Source: Cotesia glomerata (taxonomy: Eukaryota > Arthropoda > Insecta > Hymenoptera > Braconidae). Taken from it: DNA of 64,000 bases. Location: contig NC_058166.1 in NCBI RefSeq assembly GCF_020080835.1, positions 17,261,043 to 17,325,042 of the forward strand. The letters run 5' to 3'. Below the pieces are notes generated by a model, which saw only the letters and a program-made list of their open reading frames with translations, did not search any database and was not told the DNA's origin. The position numbers and the translations under genes are program-made. Positions 27,301 to 36,456 of the stretch are shown here, piece by piece. Within the stretch, counting starts at the first letter, position 1; every line of letters begins with the position of its first letter.

Positions 27301-27680
27301 ATCTTTAATTTAATGTCATAAAATTTGTATGAGAATTAATTTAGCCGGTATTTAATAATTATTTTAACAAATAAATTATTGCAAAAAAAATTGACGTGTA
27401 AAAATTTAAAAAAATTAAAAATGCAATTTTTTAAAAATAATTTAGAACAAATTTGTTTGTTAAAAAAAATTAAAAAATGGTCAAGTGACTGCTAACTTAA
27501 ATGACATCTAACTTGTATTAAACTCAAAATAATAATAATAATAATAATAATAATTGTATTTTTTTATTTCTTTAACAGATAATGAGAAAATGTTGGGCCC
27601 ACTGTCCAGAAGTACGACCATCATTTCGCGTATTGAAAGAACAACTGATCAACGTGAATCAAGGCCTGGTCAATGATTGA
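15963..27680 (+). CDS. Btk29A: Btk29A (Tec-family non-receptor tyrosine kinase), 5'-partial
   Basis: Exons: 15963-16024, 17894-17977, 18183-18247, 18363-18428, 23349-23477, 23692-23885, 23993-24164, 25737-25905, 25977-26348, 27579-27680. All have GT-AG junctions and phases agree, giving 470 visible residues. Order: Pro/Gly/Thr linker; SH3 (about residues 28-81, ALYPF near its start); SH2 (about 93-190, phosphotyrosine-binding Arg119 in FVVRNS); kinase from about 208, with glycine loop GSGQFG, Lys237, HRDLAARN (328-335), DFG (348-350) and activation-loop Tyr360 in DDQYTSSGG. In the family this cytoplasmic kinase acts below Src kinases and at ring canals and actin structures. The PH domain is not in the window; a short PH-less isoform is known in flies. 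Two Helitrons and three TIR elements occupy its introns. The frame continues after the TGA. Confidence 0.95.
16532..17803 (+). mobile_element. Non-autonomous Helitron, copy 5 (plus), 5'-truncated
   Basis: Lies in the first visible Btk29A intron, same strand as the gene. The 5' header is missing: similarity begins at AAGTATTTAGGCTGCATTCG. The 3' end is intact, with hairpin GCAGTCACATAGTGACTGC, AAGCTTG, CTAG, then T. Four palindromic units fill the interior, one reduced to a stub near 17100-17150. Confidence 0.85.
20301..21784. mobile_element. TA-flanked TIR element in the SH3-SH2 intron of Btk29A
   Basis: Both ends read CACGGAAAAAAGTAAACTG inward (the right end as its inverse) and TA lies just outside each. 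The motif TTTGAAACAGTAAA and close variants occur at least five times near the two ends, as subterminal repeats. A second TIR element (20953-21676) is inserted in the middle. No transposase frame was recognised. The TA target suggests a Tc1/mariner-type non-autonomous element. Confidence 0.8.
20953..21676. mobile_element. TIR element nested inside 20301-21784
   Basis: The left end AGGGGGAAATACGTGTA and the inverse of the right end (AGAGGGGAAATACGTGTA) match, flanked by TA. A minus-strand open frame of 65 codons inside (21264-21461) shows no known domain. Superfamily unknown. Confidence 0.65.
22239..22986. mobile_element. 748-bp TIR element with TCGCGGGTGCAAC repeats
   Basis: The ends are GGGCGATTCCG and its inverse CGGAATCGCCC, flanked by ATTA on each side (22235-22238, 22987-22990), which looks like a 4-bp target duplication. 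Inside, TCGCGGGTGCAAC occurs at about 22253, 22424 and 22609 with variants at about 22630 and 22865. These GC-rich islands stand out in AT-rich DNA and resemble transposase-binding subterminal repeats. It has no coding sequence and I cannot name the superfamily. Confidence 0.75.
24375..25428 (+). mobile_element. Non-autonomous Helitron, copy 6 (plus)
   Basis: Lies in the Btk29A intron after the kinase glycine-loop exon. The 5' header lacks its first bases (starts TATTGAGAGAATAAG). The 3' end has AGTCACGTAGTGACT as hairpin, then GCAAGGCTG, CTAG and T. Three palindromic units lie inside. Confidence 0.85.
26389..27500. repeat. ~190-bp tandem repeat in the last Btk29A intron
   Basis: Units begin ATGAAAATTAATTTAGC at about 26389, 26752, 26940, 27127 and 27329 (period about 187-200 bp). 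They carry ACAAATAAATTATTG and AAGTG(A/T)CTGCTA. The stretch at about 26560-26740 is the same unit inverted and meets the next direct unit as a near-perfect inverted repeat (arms ATTAAATATCTGCTAAATTA and inverse), able to form a hairpin. Member of the GTCGGCTAA-type dispersed family. Confidence 0.7.
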
Positions 27681-28124
27681 CTCACCCTTTTGCGGTGTCT
27701 GCGCCTCTCTTTGTCTCCAACAAACTGCACGATTGTCACACCAAAATCACCGTCTCCTGGACGATCGCCTTCTATCGTGCCGTCGATAAGTTCATCGTAC
27801 AACTCAGCAACGCTTCCAACACCGCGCAAAATACGTGAGCCCGCTTCGCTGCCAACGTCAATTGATTTTCTTCATTTGTCGTCTTCACTCTCTGCAACAA
27901 CTACAACAACAACAACAACAACTTCAGCAATAACCTCAATAACAACAACACTAAGCAAAATAACCAAGAGAGATGAAAGTACATCGTCACCAAACAGAAC
28001 AACTGCCGGGCAGGTTGCTAGTCAGCCCTCCTCCAGCACATCCAATGTTTGCGAAATTTGTAGCATGTACGGTCATCCTTGGATCGAAATTTGTAACGCT
28101 ATTCGTGCCACTAAAGGTCAATGA
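27681..28124 (+). CDS. In-frame open extension after the Btk29A stop (candidate readthrough)
   Basis: Immediately after the Btk29A TGA the same frame stays open for 147 codons to a TGA at 28122-28124. It is clearly GC-richer than the following DNA. The stop is followed by C (TGA-C), the leakiest UGA context known in insects. The only in-frame ATG is near the far end, so it cannot simply be a separate downstream frame. Content: Ser/Pro-rich region (SPSPGRSPSIVPS), a Thr run, then C124-x2-C127-x4-H132-x5-C138 (CEICSMYGHPW), which resembles the C-terminal zinc knuckles of CLIP-170 proteins. It may be a Btk29A C-terminal extension, an alternatively spliced last exon, or chance 3' UTR; I favour one of the first two. 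Confidence 0.5.
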   Translation, partial: LTLLRCLRLSLSPTNCTIVTPKSPSPGRSPSIVPSISSSYNSATLPTPRKIREPASLPTSIDFLHLSSSLSATTTTTTTTTSAITSITTTLSKITKRDESTSSPNRTTAGQVASQPSSSTSNVCEICSMYGHPWIEICNAIRATKGQ

Positions 28125-28610
28125 TTTATGTTTCGAAGACTAAATTTATTGATAATTATTATCATTATTATTACTACTGCGATCCATTTTATCGGGATTT
28201 ATTTTTAAAAGCGTTATCGTGCGAATGAAATTAAGTAATTAGTGATTATTAATCATTAATTACAACTCACAATAATTAGTTAGTGATTATTAAATTTTTT
28301 TTTTTTTTGTTAAAATTATCAGTAAATTTATTAATAATTGAGCAACGAAGAAATTAATGTTGATACTCTTGTCATGACAAACAAGTTAACGAATAAGTAT
28401 AAATTGCTACTCGTCCATACATTTTTTTTTCTATTTTTTTTTATCGAGTTATTTAAGGGGCTATTCATTAATTACGTAAAGATATTAAGGGGGAGGAAGG
28501 GGGGGGGGGGGGGAAATTAATTCTTACGTAATATTTCGTAAATCAAAATTCAATATTAAAAATCTAATTTCATTTTGGATTCTAAATAGTTTTCTTAATT
28601 TTAAAGTATA

Positions 28611-29312
28611 CACGGAAAGAACAAGATCACACTGGATATCATCCCAGATTATACTCAGTGATATCTGTGGTGAAAAAAAATTTCAGATAGTATTTAAAAC
28701 AATATTTGACTAACCTAATATCTAAAATACATAATAGATATGATAATGCTAAGTGCGCAAGCGCTAGAACAAAAATTCCGGAGATATCACTGGGTATAAT
28801 CCAAGATTCTACTGAGTATAATCCAAATTATACAGGATACTCGGATTATACTCAGTGTAATCTCACGCGGTATAATCAGAGATATTACTGGGTGAAATCG
28901 TAGATTACAATGAGTGTAATCCAGATATCATTCAGTATAATCTGGATTATATCACACGAAAAAAAAAAAAAAAAAAAAAAAAAAACAGTAATAATTACAG
29001 TATAAAATGTAAAATCGGTCCCGTCGTAATCAAAACTAGAAAAATTACAGTTCGAAATAAAATTTTTCTAAATTCAATGCTAATTTTCAGCGCTTTCAAT
29101 GTAAATATTACATTCTTATAAAATCTGTAGTAATTACAATCTGAAACTGTAATTTTTCCAGTTTTCATCACGGAGCGCCACGTTACATTATATAATGTAA
29201 TTTTTCGAGTTTTCTTTTTTCCGTGTAGCTATTATCTGAAATTTTTTTTCACCGCAGATATCATTGAGTATAATCTGGGATGATATCCAGTGTCATCTTT
29301 TTTTTTTCTGTG
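28611..29312. mobile_element. TA-flanked TIR element with GGATTATACTCAGTG repeats
   Basis: Inverted termini of about 85 bp read CACGGAAA on the left and CACAGAAA on the right (inverse), then share ACACTGGATATCATCCCAG; TA flanks both ends. Between 28780 and 28950 the motif GATTATACTCAGTG and its inverse recur many times. A smaller relative lies at 33905-34170. It sits within the TTAA element. Confidence 0.8.
28955..29225. mobile_element. Third-level nested TIR fragment
   Basis: Begins CACGAAAAAA with a long A run (about 28959-28985) and ends TTTTTTCCGTG before TA, interrupting the right arm of the 28611-29312 element. Its interior has GTAATAATTACAG-type motifs like the 20301-21784 family. The left edge is blurred by the poly-A. 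Confidence 0.5.
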
Positions 29313-29800
29313 TACAGTCAAATTTTTATTTTATTTAAATAATTTTTATTGCTTATTAAAAAATATAACTTATTAAAATTTCATGTGTTTTTATTGTTAT
29401 CCATGTTTGGTTCTATAGAAAAAATTATAGTATTTTTCCGTGTATTATCGTATTTTTATTTAAAAAATAAAAAACATTTTTTATTAAAAAACATTATTTG
29501 TTAAAAAATAAAAATGATGGATCCGCGTTGACCTGTTGATTTTAGATGAAAATTAACTTAGCCGACATTTAATCATTTTAAAAATTTTTGTAACAAGTAA
29601 ATTATGGTAAAAAAAAAATTAGAAAAAAAATTGACATGTAGAAATTTTTAAAAATTAAAAATTCAATTTTTTAAAAATAATTTATTTATTAAAAACAATT
29701 AAAAAATAGTCGTGACTATTATTATTGTAAACTAATAATTAATTGGCTATTATTACTATTATTATTAAAAATTGTCCATACGTAATTAATGAACGGCCCC

Positions 29801-31076
29801 TTAATTATGTGAAGGTATAAATCAAAATAAATATTTCGACAACGAAAAAATTAAGCCGCATTGTCAAGAAAAAAAATGAATGATTTTATTGCTATCATTA
29901 CAGTCATTATTATTACCATTAATTGATTAAAATTAATTATCTACACAACGTGATGTATTAATAACGTAAAAAAAACTAATTAACGTACGCAATAATAGAT
30001 TAATAACAGGTAAATTTAGAATTTTGCCTTATTGAGGATGAAAATTAAAAAAACAAATTACCCGATTGTAAATACTCACTTAGTATAATCGAATTTAAAA
30101 ATAATCCAAGGCTAAAACGAATTACAGTAAATACATACTTGATTTATATTAGTGTAAATTTCTTTTTTTTTTTTTTTAATAATTTTTATAAATGAAAAAA
30201 TGGGTTTTTTTTTAATTTTCTGTATAAATATTTTAAACGGAGATTTAAAATACTTTCCGAGGATTTTAAATGTTGAATGAGAAAATGATAAATTTTAACA
30301 AATACTATTGTATTTAATTAATACTTAAGATTGTTTTTTATATTGTTCGATTTTAGGGACTTTAATAAATTTTATTAATCAACTTGATTGAATATTTACA
30401 TAAATATTATTAAATGTTTATTTGTTGATCTTTACGTCAAGTTATAAGCTAATTAAAAATAATATTAATAAAATAATAAATTAATTATTATTAATGAGGA
30501 TACGTAAGTATAAGTTTATAAAACTAATTTTGCATTTTAAAAAAAAATACAATACACGTAAAAATTAAGTTGAGCGAATGTAACACGGACCTTGTAAAGA
30601 CAATATACACATATGTGAGTCCTCAACATTTAAAAGATGATAAAATAAGAAAACTAGTCGTCATAAGGAAGCGATCATTGGATATTCCAAGTGATCGTTT
30701 TCCATTATTTTCTTCCCTTTGCATATCTCTCTCGCGTATGTGTCCTAAAATTATTATTGTAATCCAATAGTTATATATATATTATACATAAATATATTAT
30801 TATATAAATTAAGAAGTATTATTTTCATCATGCATTTTATAGAGACACATAGATTGTAATAGTTTATTGGCTGTATAATTGTATTGTTATGTACTTTTAT
30901 TATGTGATGATGTGAATCTCAACATAATGTCTAGATGAAAAAAAAATCAATAAAGCATAAGAATAAGGATTTAACAATTAAGTTATAGTTTTATGTTATA
31001 TACTGTTTTATTTCTTCTTTTATAGTCTAGTGTCCTTACTAAGAAACATTTCTTGAAGTAATTACTAAATTTTTTT
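29801..31076. other. AT-rich downstream region, possible distal 3' UTR of Btk29A
   Basis: No coding frame is convincing; a 66-codon frame at 30570-30770 has no known features. From about 30560 to 30960 composition is slightly richer and ends in a polyadenylation signal, so a long 3' UTR or a separate noncoding transcript is possible. Confidence 0.35.
30949..30954 (+). terminator. Candidate polyadenylation signal AATAAA
   Basis: Canonical hexamer on the + strand, about 3.3 kb after the Btk29A stop and following a less repetitive stretch. It could end a long Btk29A 3' UTR. Nearer AATAAA-like sites are frequent by chance in this composition. Confidence 0.3.
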
Positions 31077-32438
31077 TGCATTCGAAAATTCTCTATCTCT
31101 AGATACATAATTAAGTAATGACCTTGTCTCTTGTGAAATATTGACATTTTTAAAGATATAAGCTCATCCCGATGTTACACTCATCGAGACCTTTCATTTG
31201 AGTACCCACATCAGTTTTTCATATATTTATATATATTATATATATGTATATATGAAAAATCTATCAAAAATGCATTTGGGTACTCAAATGAAAGCTCTTG
31301 ATGAGTGTAATATCAGGATGAGCTTATATCTTTAAAAATGTCAATAGTTCAGAAATGACATTGAATCTTGTGCACGATTGACATTTCTAAAGATATAAGT
31401 TCATCATGATGTTACACTTATCAAGATCTTTCATTTGAGTACCCACATCAATTTTTCATATATTTATATATATTATATATATGTATATATGAAAAATATA
31501 TCAAAATGCATGTGGGTATTCAAATGAAAGCTCTTGATGAGTGTAACATCGGGATGAGCTTATATCTTTAAAAATGTCAATAATTAAGAAATGACATTGA
31601 ATCTTGTGAACTATTGACATTTTTAGAGATATAAGCTCATCCCGATATTACACTCATCGAGACCTTTCATTTGAGTACCCACATCAATTTTTCATATACT
31701 TATATATATTATATATATATGTATATATGAAAAATATATCAAAAATGTATGTGGGTACTCAAATGAAAGCTCTTGATGAGTGTAACATCGGGATGAGCTT
31801 ATATCTTAAAAAATTTCAATATTTAAGAAATTACATTGAATCTTGTGAACTATTGACATCTTTAAAGATATAAGCTCATCCCGATGTTACTCTCATTGAG
31901 ACCTTTCATTTGAGTACCCACATCAATTTTTCATATATTTGATATATTTATATATTTCACAAATACCATATATATAAAATATATAAAAATTGCCATATGG
32001 GTACTTAAATGAAAGGTCTCGATGAGTGTAACATCGGGATGAGCTTATATCGTTAAAAAGGTCAATAGTTAAGAAAGTACAGTGCAATTTAACAAATATC
32101 TTGTGAAATATTGACATTTTTAAAGATATAAGCTCACCTCGACATTACACTCATCAAGACCTTCCATTGGAGTACCCACATTAATTTTTCATATATTTTA
32201 TATATTTATATATATGATATATATGTATATATGAAAAATATATAAAAATTGTCCTGTGTGTACTCAAATGAAAGCTCTTGATGAGTGTAACACCAGGATG
32301 AGCTGATATCTTTAAAAATATCAATAGTTAAGTAATTACAGTGCAATTTAACAAAAAGTTACTATTTAATAAAGCCAAATTTTATTAATTTATAGTTCAC
32401 AAGTCACGGCAGTCACATAGTGACTGCAAGGTTGCTAG
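31077..32438 (+). mobile_element. Non-autonomous Helitron, copy 7 (plus), 5'-truncated
   Basis: Starts at GCATTCGAAAATTCTC without the 5' header. The 3' end is intact: hairpin GCAGTCACATAGTGACTGC, AAGGTTG, CTAG, then T. It holds five palindromic units of about 230-250 bp, most with a CATATATTTATATATAT core. Confidence 0.87.
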
Positions 32439-33904
32439 TATTCATTATTAATAACAAAATAATAAAATCAAAATCAAAAAGTACTATATATCTATATGTA
32501 TTCTACAAGTATCATACCATACGTTCAATCATAGTATGGAAAATTTTTTTATTGATTGGCCTCTTTTTAATCCAAACACTTGAAAAATGATGACGGTACC
32601 AATAAGTGCTCGTAGTCTAATTTTTATTACTTTATTATTTAATCCTTTTTAAAAAGAGGACATAAAATAATTTTATTATTTCTCCTCTTATCTTAACAAA
32701 TTAAATGAGTTAAAATCATAAAAGACCTTTCTAATTATATCAAATTCAGAGACAACTTTATATTAGACAGTAAAACTAACATAATTTTCTGTAATACTCA
32801 TAAAGTTATTTCCGTGTGCACTCTAGCGTGTTATACGACTAAATTAAACATCATTCGCAATGAAATAAAAAATAAATTTCATTAAACATAAATATTTATC
32901 ATAAATGAAAGCTGTTACGAAAATATCTTATTAATTTAATCCTAAAATAAAGTTACCCGGTTAGTATAACTTCATTAAAAAATTACATAAATTTGACTCG
33001 AGTGAATCGTTACAGGAAGACTATAATATTAATTAACAAGTTAAATTTTCAATAACTTAGACATTGTGTAATGTAGCTCTTCGAGCTACTGCAACCGCAT
33101 TAATTATTTTACAACCATTTAATCTCATCCTACTATCAATTTTAAACTACCTAAAATATTAAAAAATCTTTTTGATATAAAAAATTCATATCATCTTTAC
33201 TGAAATATTTTATTGCCGTTTTAACGTCATCAGACATATAATTTATAGTTAAAATTACATATATTCACAGTTAATAATCGACAGCACCTGAATATTTATA
33301 AAATTACAGTATAAATGTAAAAAATAAACAGTCTTTGAATTGACATCTCTTGACATAATACAAGATACAACCCATTAGTTATGTAAATCCACAGGCAGTT
33401 TATCTTCACAGATGTTTGTACTCAAATTGATACTGACAGTAACAGACATCTGTCAGATTCCAGAATTTTTTTTATCAAAACAATTGTTATAAAAAAACAA
33501 TTTATTTCTTTAATAAAACCAAAAATTCCCCAGATGTTTGCTAATTTCAGTATCAAATTTAAGTACAAATGTCCATAGTTACGTCCAAGATTTTTAAATT
33601 AATGATTTAAATATTAGATCTCACGGCAAAAATATTGCTTCTAGATATAAAAAAAAAATTGTAGGAAATTTAATTTTCTAAAAAAAATGTCTTATGATTT
33701 TTTTATACGACTAATATTTTTAATGATATTAAAATTAGTTAGCTGTCACTTGACAATTTTTTAATTTTATTTAACAAAAAGATTTATTCCAAAAAATTAT
33801 TTTTAAAAAATTGCATTTTTTAATTTTTTAAATTTCTAAATGTCAATTTTTTTTGCCATAATTTATTTGTTCTAAAATTTTAAAAATTATCAAATATGTG
33901 CTAC
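32439..33904. other. Intergenic, no gene seen
   Basis: AT-rich spacer between the Helitron and a small TIR element. The last 250 bases carry the GTGACTGCTAA-type dispersed repeat. No frame or RNA motif recognised. Confidence 0.5.
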
Positions 33905-34170
33905 ACGGAAAAAAACAAGATGACACTGGATATCATCCCAGATTATACTCAGTGATATCTATGGTGAAAAAAGAATTTCAGATAGTATTTAAAACAATAT
34001 TTGACTATCTTAATATCTAAAATGTATAATAGATATGATAATGCTAAGTGCGCAGGCACTAGAAAAAAAATAGTGGAGATATCACTGGGTATAATCTAAG
34101 ATTCTACTGAGTATAATCTGAGATAATATCCAGTGTAATCTTGTTATTTTTTTTTTATATATTTTTCCCG
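33905..34170. mobile_element. Small MITE related to 28611-29312
   Basis: Begins CACGGAAAAAAACAAG after TA and shares ACACTGGATATCATCCCAG and TTATACTCAGTGATATC with the larger element. The right end is decayed (CCCGTAA instead of CCGTGTA). 266 bp. Confidence 0.65.
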
Positions 34171-34186
34171 TAATTCCTTAATTAAG

Positions 34187-34286
34187 ATTTATAACAAACA
34201 ATTCAAATTTTTTGCTAATTTAAAAATCTTAATTTTAAAATTTCGGTTTTATTATTATTATTAGAGATTAAAATTGAAAAAATTGG

Positions 34287-34331
<45 letters not shown>

Positions 34332-34415
34332 GGAACTAGAATTATTATTGTTATTATTATTAATATTATTATTATTTCAGAAAAAAAATTTATCAAATAC
34401 ACATTATTATTATTA

Positions 34416-34468
<53 letters not shown>

Positions 34469-34506
34469 ATAATTAAATAATAATAATAATAATAATTATA
34501 ATAATA

Positions 34507-34543
<37 letters not shown>

Positions 34544-34690
34544 GTTGTTGCTGTTGTTGTTATCATTATTTTTATTATTATGATCATTATATTATTCCTA
34601 AGAAAAAATTATGAGACATTTTTTTTTTTAAATTAAATATTGAACAATTTTTATTAAAAAAATTTTTTTATACCAAAATAAAAGACCCAG
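34187..34690. repeat. Dispersed repeat split by a long (AAT)n/(ATT)n microsatellite
   Basis: Trinucleotide runs fill about 34289-34560, with an AAT block followed by ATT blocks and a GTTGTTGCTGTTGTTG interruption, so the region can fold back on itself. Flanks at about 34190-34245 and 34600-34675 match the two halves of the ~270-bp repeat at 57655-58470, so the microsatellite appears to have grown inside one such unit. Confidence 0.65.
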
Positions 34691-34985
34691 TTGTTGACAC
34701 TGGCCCAGTTGTCTGACACTTGCAATTTTATTTTAATTAAAAAAATAAAATGTTCTCAAAAAGATTAATTATCTTAAAATTTATAATTAAAAAATTACAT
34801 TTATTAATTTATTAGAGTTGATTTATTTTATTTTTAATTAAAATAAAACTGCAAGTGTCAATAACTCGGTCTTTTACCTCACCAATATTTTCACCTTAGT
34901 ATAAAAAATTGAACACCATTGATTAATTATTTTTTTTTTTAAATTAAGGCAAAAATCCTGGCCACAGTCCTGATCAATCCTTCCA

Positions 34986-35855
34986 TTAACTGGTCGTCAA
35001 AAACTCCGAAGGCATATGTCCAGCATCTCCATAGCCGCGCAGTATAACCCGACCACTAGGTTGAATAGAAATCCAAGTGATGCTCGCATGCTTGAGCGAA
35101 AACCTTGACCAGGCTTCTGGAGGAAACTGCAAAGCTCTGCAAACAAGGTACCTGATGACATTAGCATGGCACACAATTATCGTATAAGAATCCTTCTCCT
35201 GTTTAGGACTAGCACGATGAAAGTACTTCCTAAAGGCAGCTTCGATTCTGGGTCCGTCTTGGAAGTACTGGATCCCGGGTCTCCAGCCGCCGAACGGCGG
35301 CTCGGGAAGAATAGGACATCCCTCGACCAGAAGACTGTCATCAACGACAGGTACGTTGGGCAAGCTGGTCTCTATGATCTTGGCAGTCTCTTGCGCTCTG
35401 GTCATCGTAGACTTGACGATCTGAGAATAAGGCAGAGCCAGGTGCTGCAAGCGCTTGCCAGTACAATCAGCTTGATTTCTTCCCAGTTCAGTCAAGATTC
35501 TCTGGGTGTCCGTTGATCCGTTTAAGTTATACTGACCGTGGCGAATTAGGAGAATATGTCTAGCTGCTCGCGGCTTGTGGGCCTCGATTTCAGCGTTGTA
35601 CTTGTTCTCGTCGGTCATTGCTTCTAACTTTTTAGGTTTTATCAAACTTTTTGGGTCTCTCCGGTCCCAATTGCTGTCCCATTTTATAGAAGGGGTCAAC
35701 TCACCAACTCCTGGGAACTTGGGCGTGTTATTGTACGTACCTTCGTATTTTTCTTTAGAAAACAAGTAGCCGTTGTAATATATAGCAGCAGCTCCACTTA
35801 CTGTACCAACTCCTAGAACAGCTGCGAATTTTTGAAATCTTGAAAATCTTGACAT
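34986..35855 (-). CDS. Pgam5: PGAM5, mitochondrial Ser/Thr protein phosphatase
   Basis: Intronless, 289 residues, about the usual family length. Residues 10-30 are hydrophobic and Ala/Gly-rich, the mitochondrial membrane anchor that family members carry. WDSNWDRR (59-66) is the WDxNWD motif that drives PGAM5 multimerisation and activation. The histidine-phosphatase fold follows: RHG at 105-107 (catalytic His106), Arg153 in TMTRAQET, and His230 in IVCHAN. PGAM5 keeps the phosphoglycerate-mutase fold but dephosphorylates proteins and acts in mitochondrial quality control and stress signalling, including binding of ASK1 in flies. The start ATG at 35855 is the only one giving the full anchor. Its 5' end faces TAF1B 601 bases away. 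An AATAAA on the minus strand near 34822-34827 is a candidate poly(A) signal. Confidence 0.97.
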   Translation of the reverse strand: MSRFSRFQKFAAVLGVGTVSGAAAIYYNGYLFSKEKYEGTYNNTPKFPGVGELTPSIKWDSNWDRRDPKSLIKPKKLEAMTDENKYNAEIEAHKPRAARHILLIRHGQYNLNGSTDTQRILTELGRNQADCTGKRLQHLALPYSQIVKSTMTRAQETAKIIETSLPNVPVVDDSLLVEGCPILPEPPFGGWRPGIQYFQDGPRIEAAFRKYFHRASPKQEKDSYTIIVCHANVIRYLVCRALQFPPEAWSRFSLKHASITWISIQPSGRVILRGYGDAGHMPSEFLTTS

Positions 35856-36456
35856 TTTTTATTTAATTTTTGCTGCCACGTGTGGATAAATATAACCTGA
35901 TCTAATAAATTAAATCATTCCACTAAATCCTAAAAATAAAATAATAATTATTATTTTCTTTTTTATTATTCATATAAAATTAATAATGATACTGAAGTTC
36001 GCTGACAGCGATTAATTTTTTTAATTTTTATAACAAATTAATTACATTAAAAAAATTCTTCTAAAAATTTTCACCAAGAATTTTTTGATTACATGTGTTT
36101 CATAATAATTTTATTAATAAATAATATTTTTACCTTAAAAAAATATTTATTCTTCAAGATATTTTTATATTTATTATTTATTTAACTTAGATTAATTTTT
36201 TTGTTACAAAAATATAAATATAAACAATAATGACAACAGTAACCGAAGTGACTAGTAATGCCATCTGGGATTTTTTAGTTCTTTTTTTCGCCACGCGGCG
36301 CAGCACGCTTTTTTTTAATTTCAGAAAACTAACCTCGGGACTGTAATTAATACTGCAATGCGCGATTGTTTTGTTTTTTTTTTTATAACTGAATTATTAG
36401 AAAATTATTGTTGATGATTGTTGATGTGCTGCAATAATTACTGTTTGTAATTAATA
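35856..36456. promoter_or_regulatory. Divergent PGAM5/TAF1B intergenic promoter region
   Basis: A 601-bp gap separates the two start codons, which point away from each other. Most is AT-rich; a CpG-containing patch CGCCACGCGGCGCAGCACGC lies at 36291-36310. No TATA box is obvious at an expected position. A shared bidirectional promoter for these two housekeeping-type genes is likely but inferred only from layout. Confidence 0.5.

Larger units (their letters stand above)
28457..29800. mobile_element. TTAA-flanked TIR element (piggyBac-like MITE) carrying nested elements
   Basis: Begins GGGGCTATTCATTAATTACG and ends with the inverse of GGGGCCGTTCATTAATTACG, with TTAA directly outside both ends (28453-28456, 29801-29804). 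TTAA duplication is typical of piggyBac-type elements. A G15 tract (28499-28513) lies near the left end. A 702-bp TIR element and a third element are nested inside. No transposase frame. Confidence 0.75.

Noticed and set aside
26389..27500. CRISPR-like array
   Set aside because: Repeats are long, AT-rich and diverged with no unique spacers, in a eukaryotic intron.
34393..34587. Open frame of almost pure Ile on the minus strand
   Set aside because: It is a translation of the (ATT)n microsatellite, not a gene.
35166..35516. 116-codon + strand frame
   Set aside because: Lies wholly inside PGAM5 on the opposite strand; PGAM5 has the conserved catalytic motifs.
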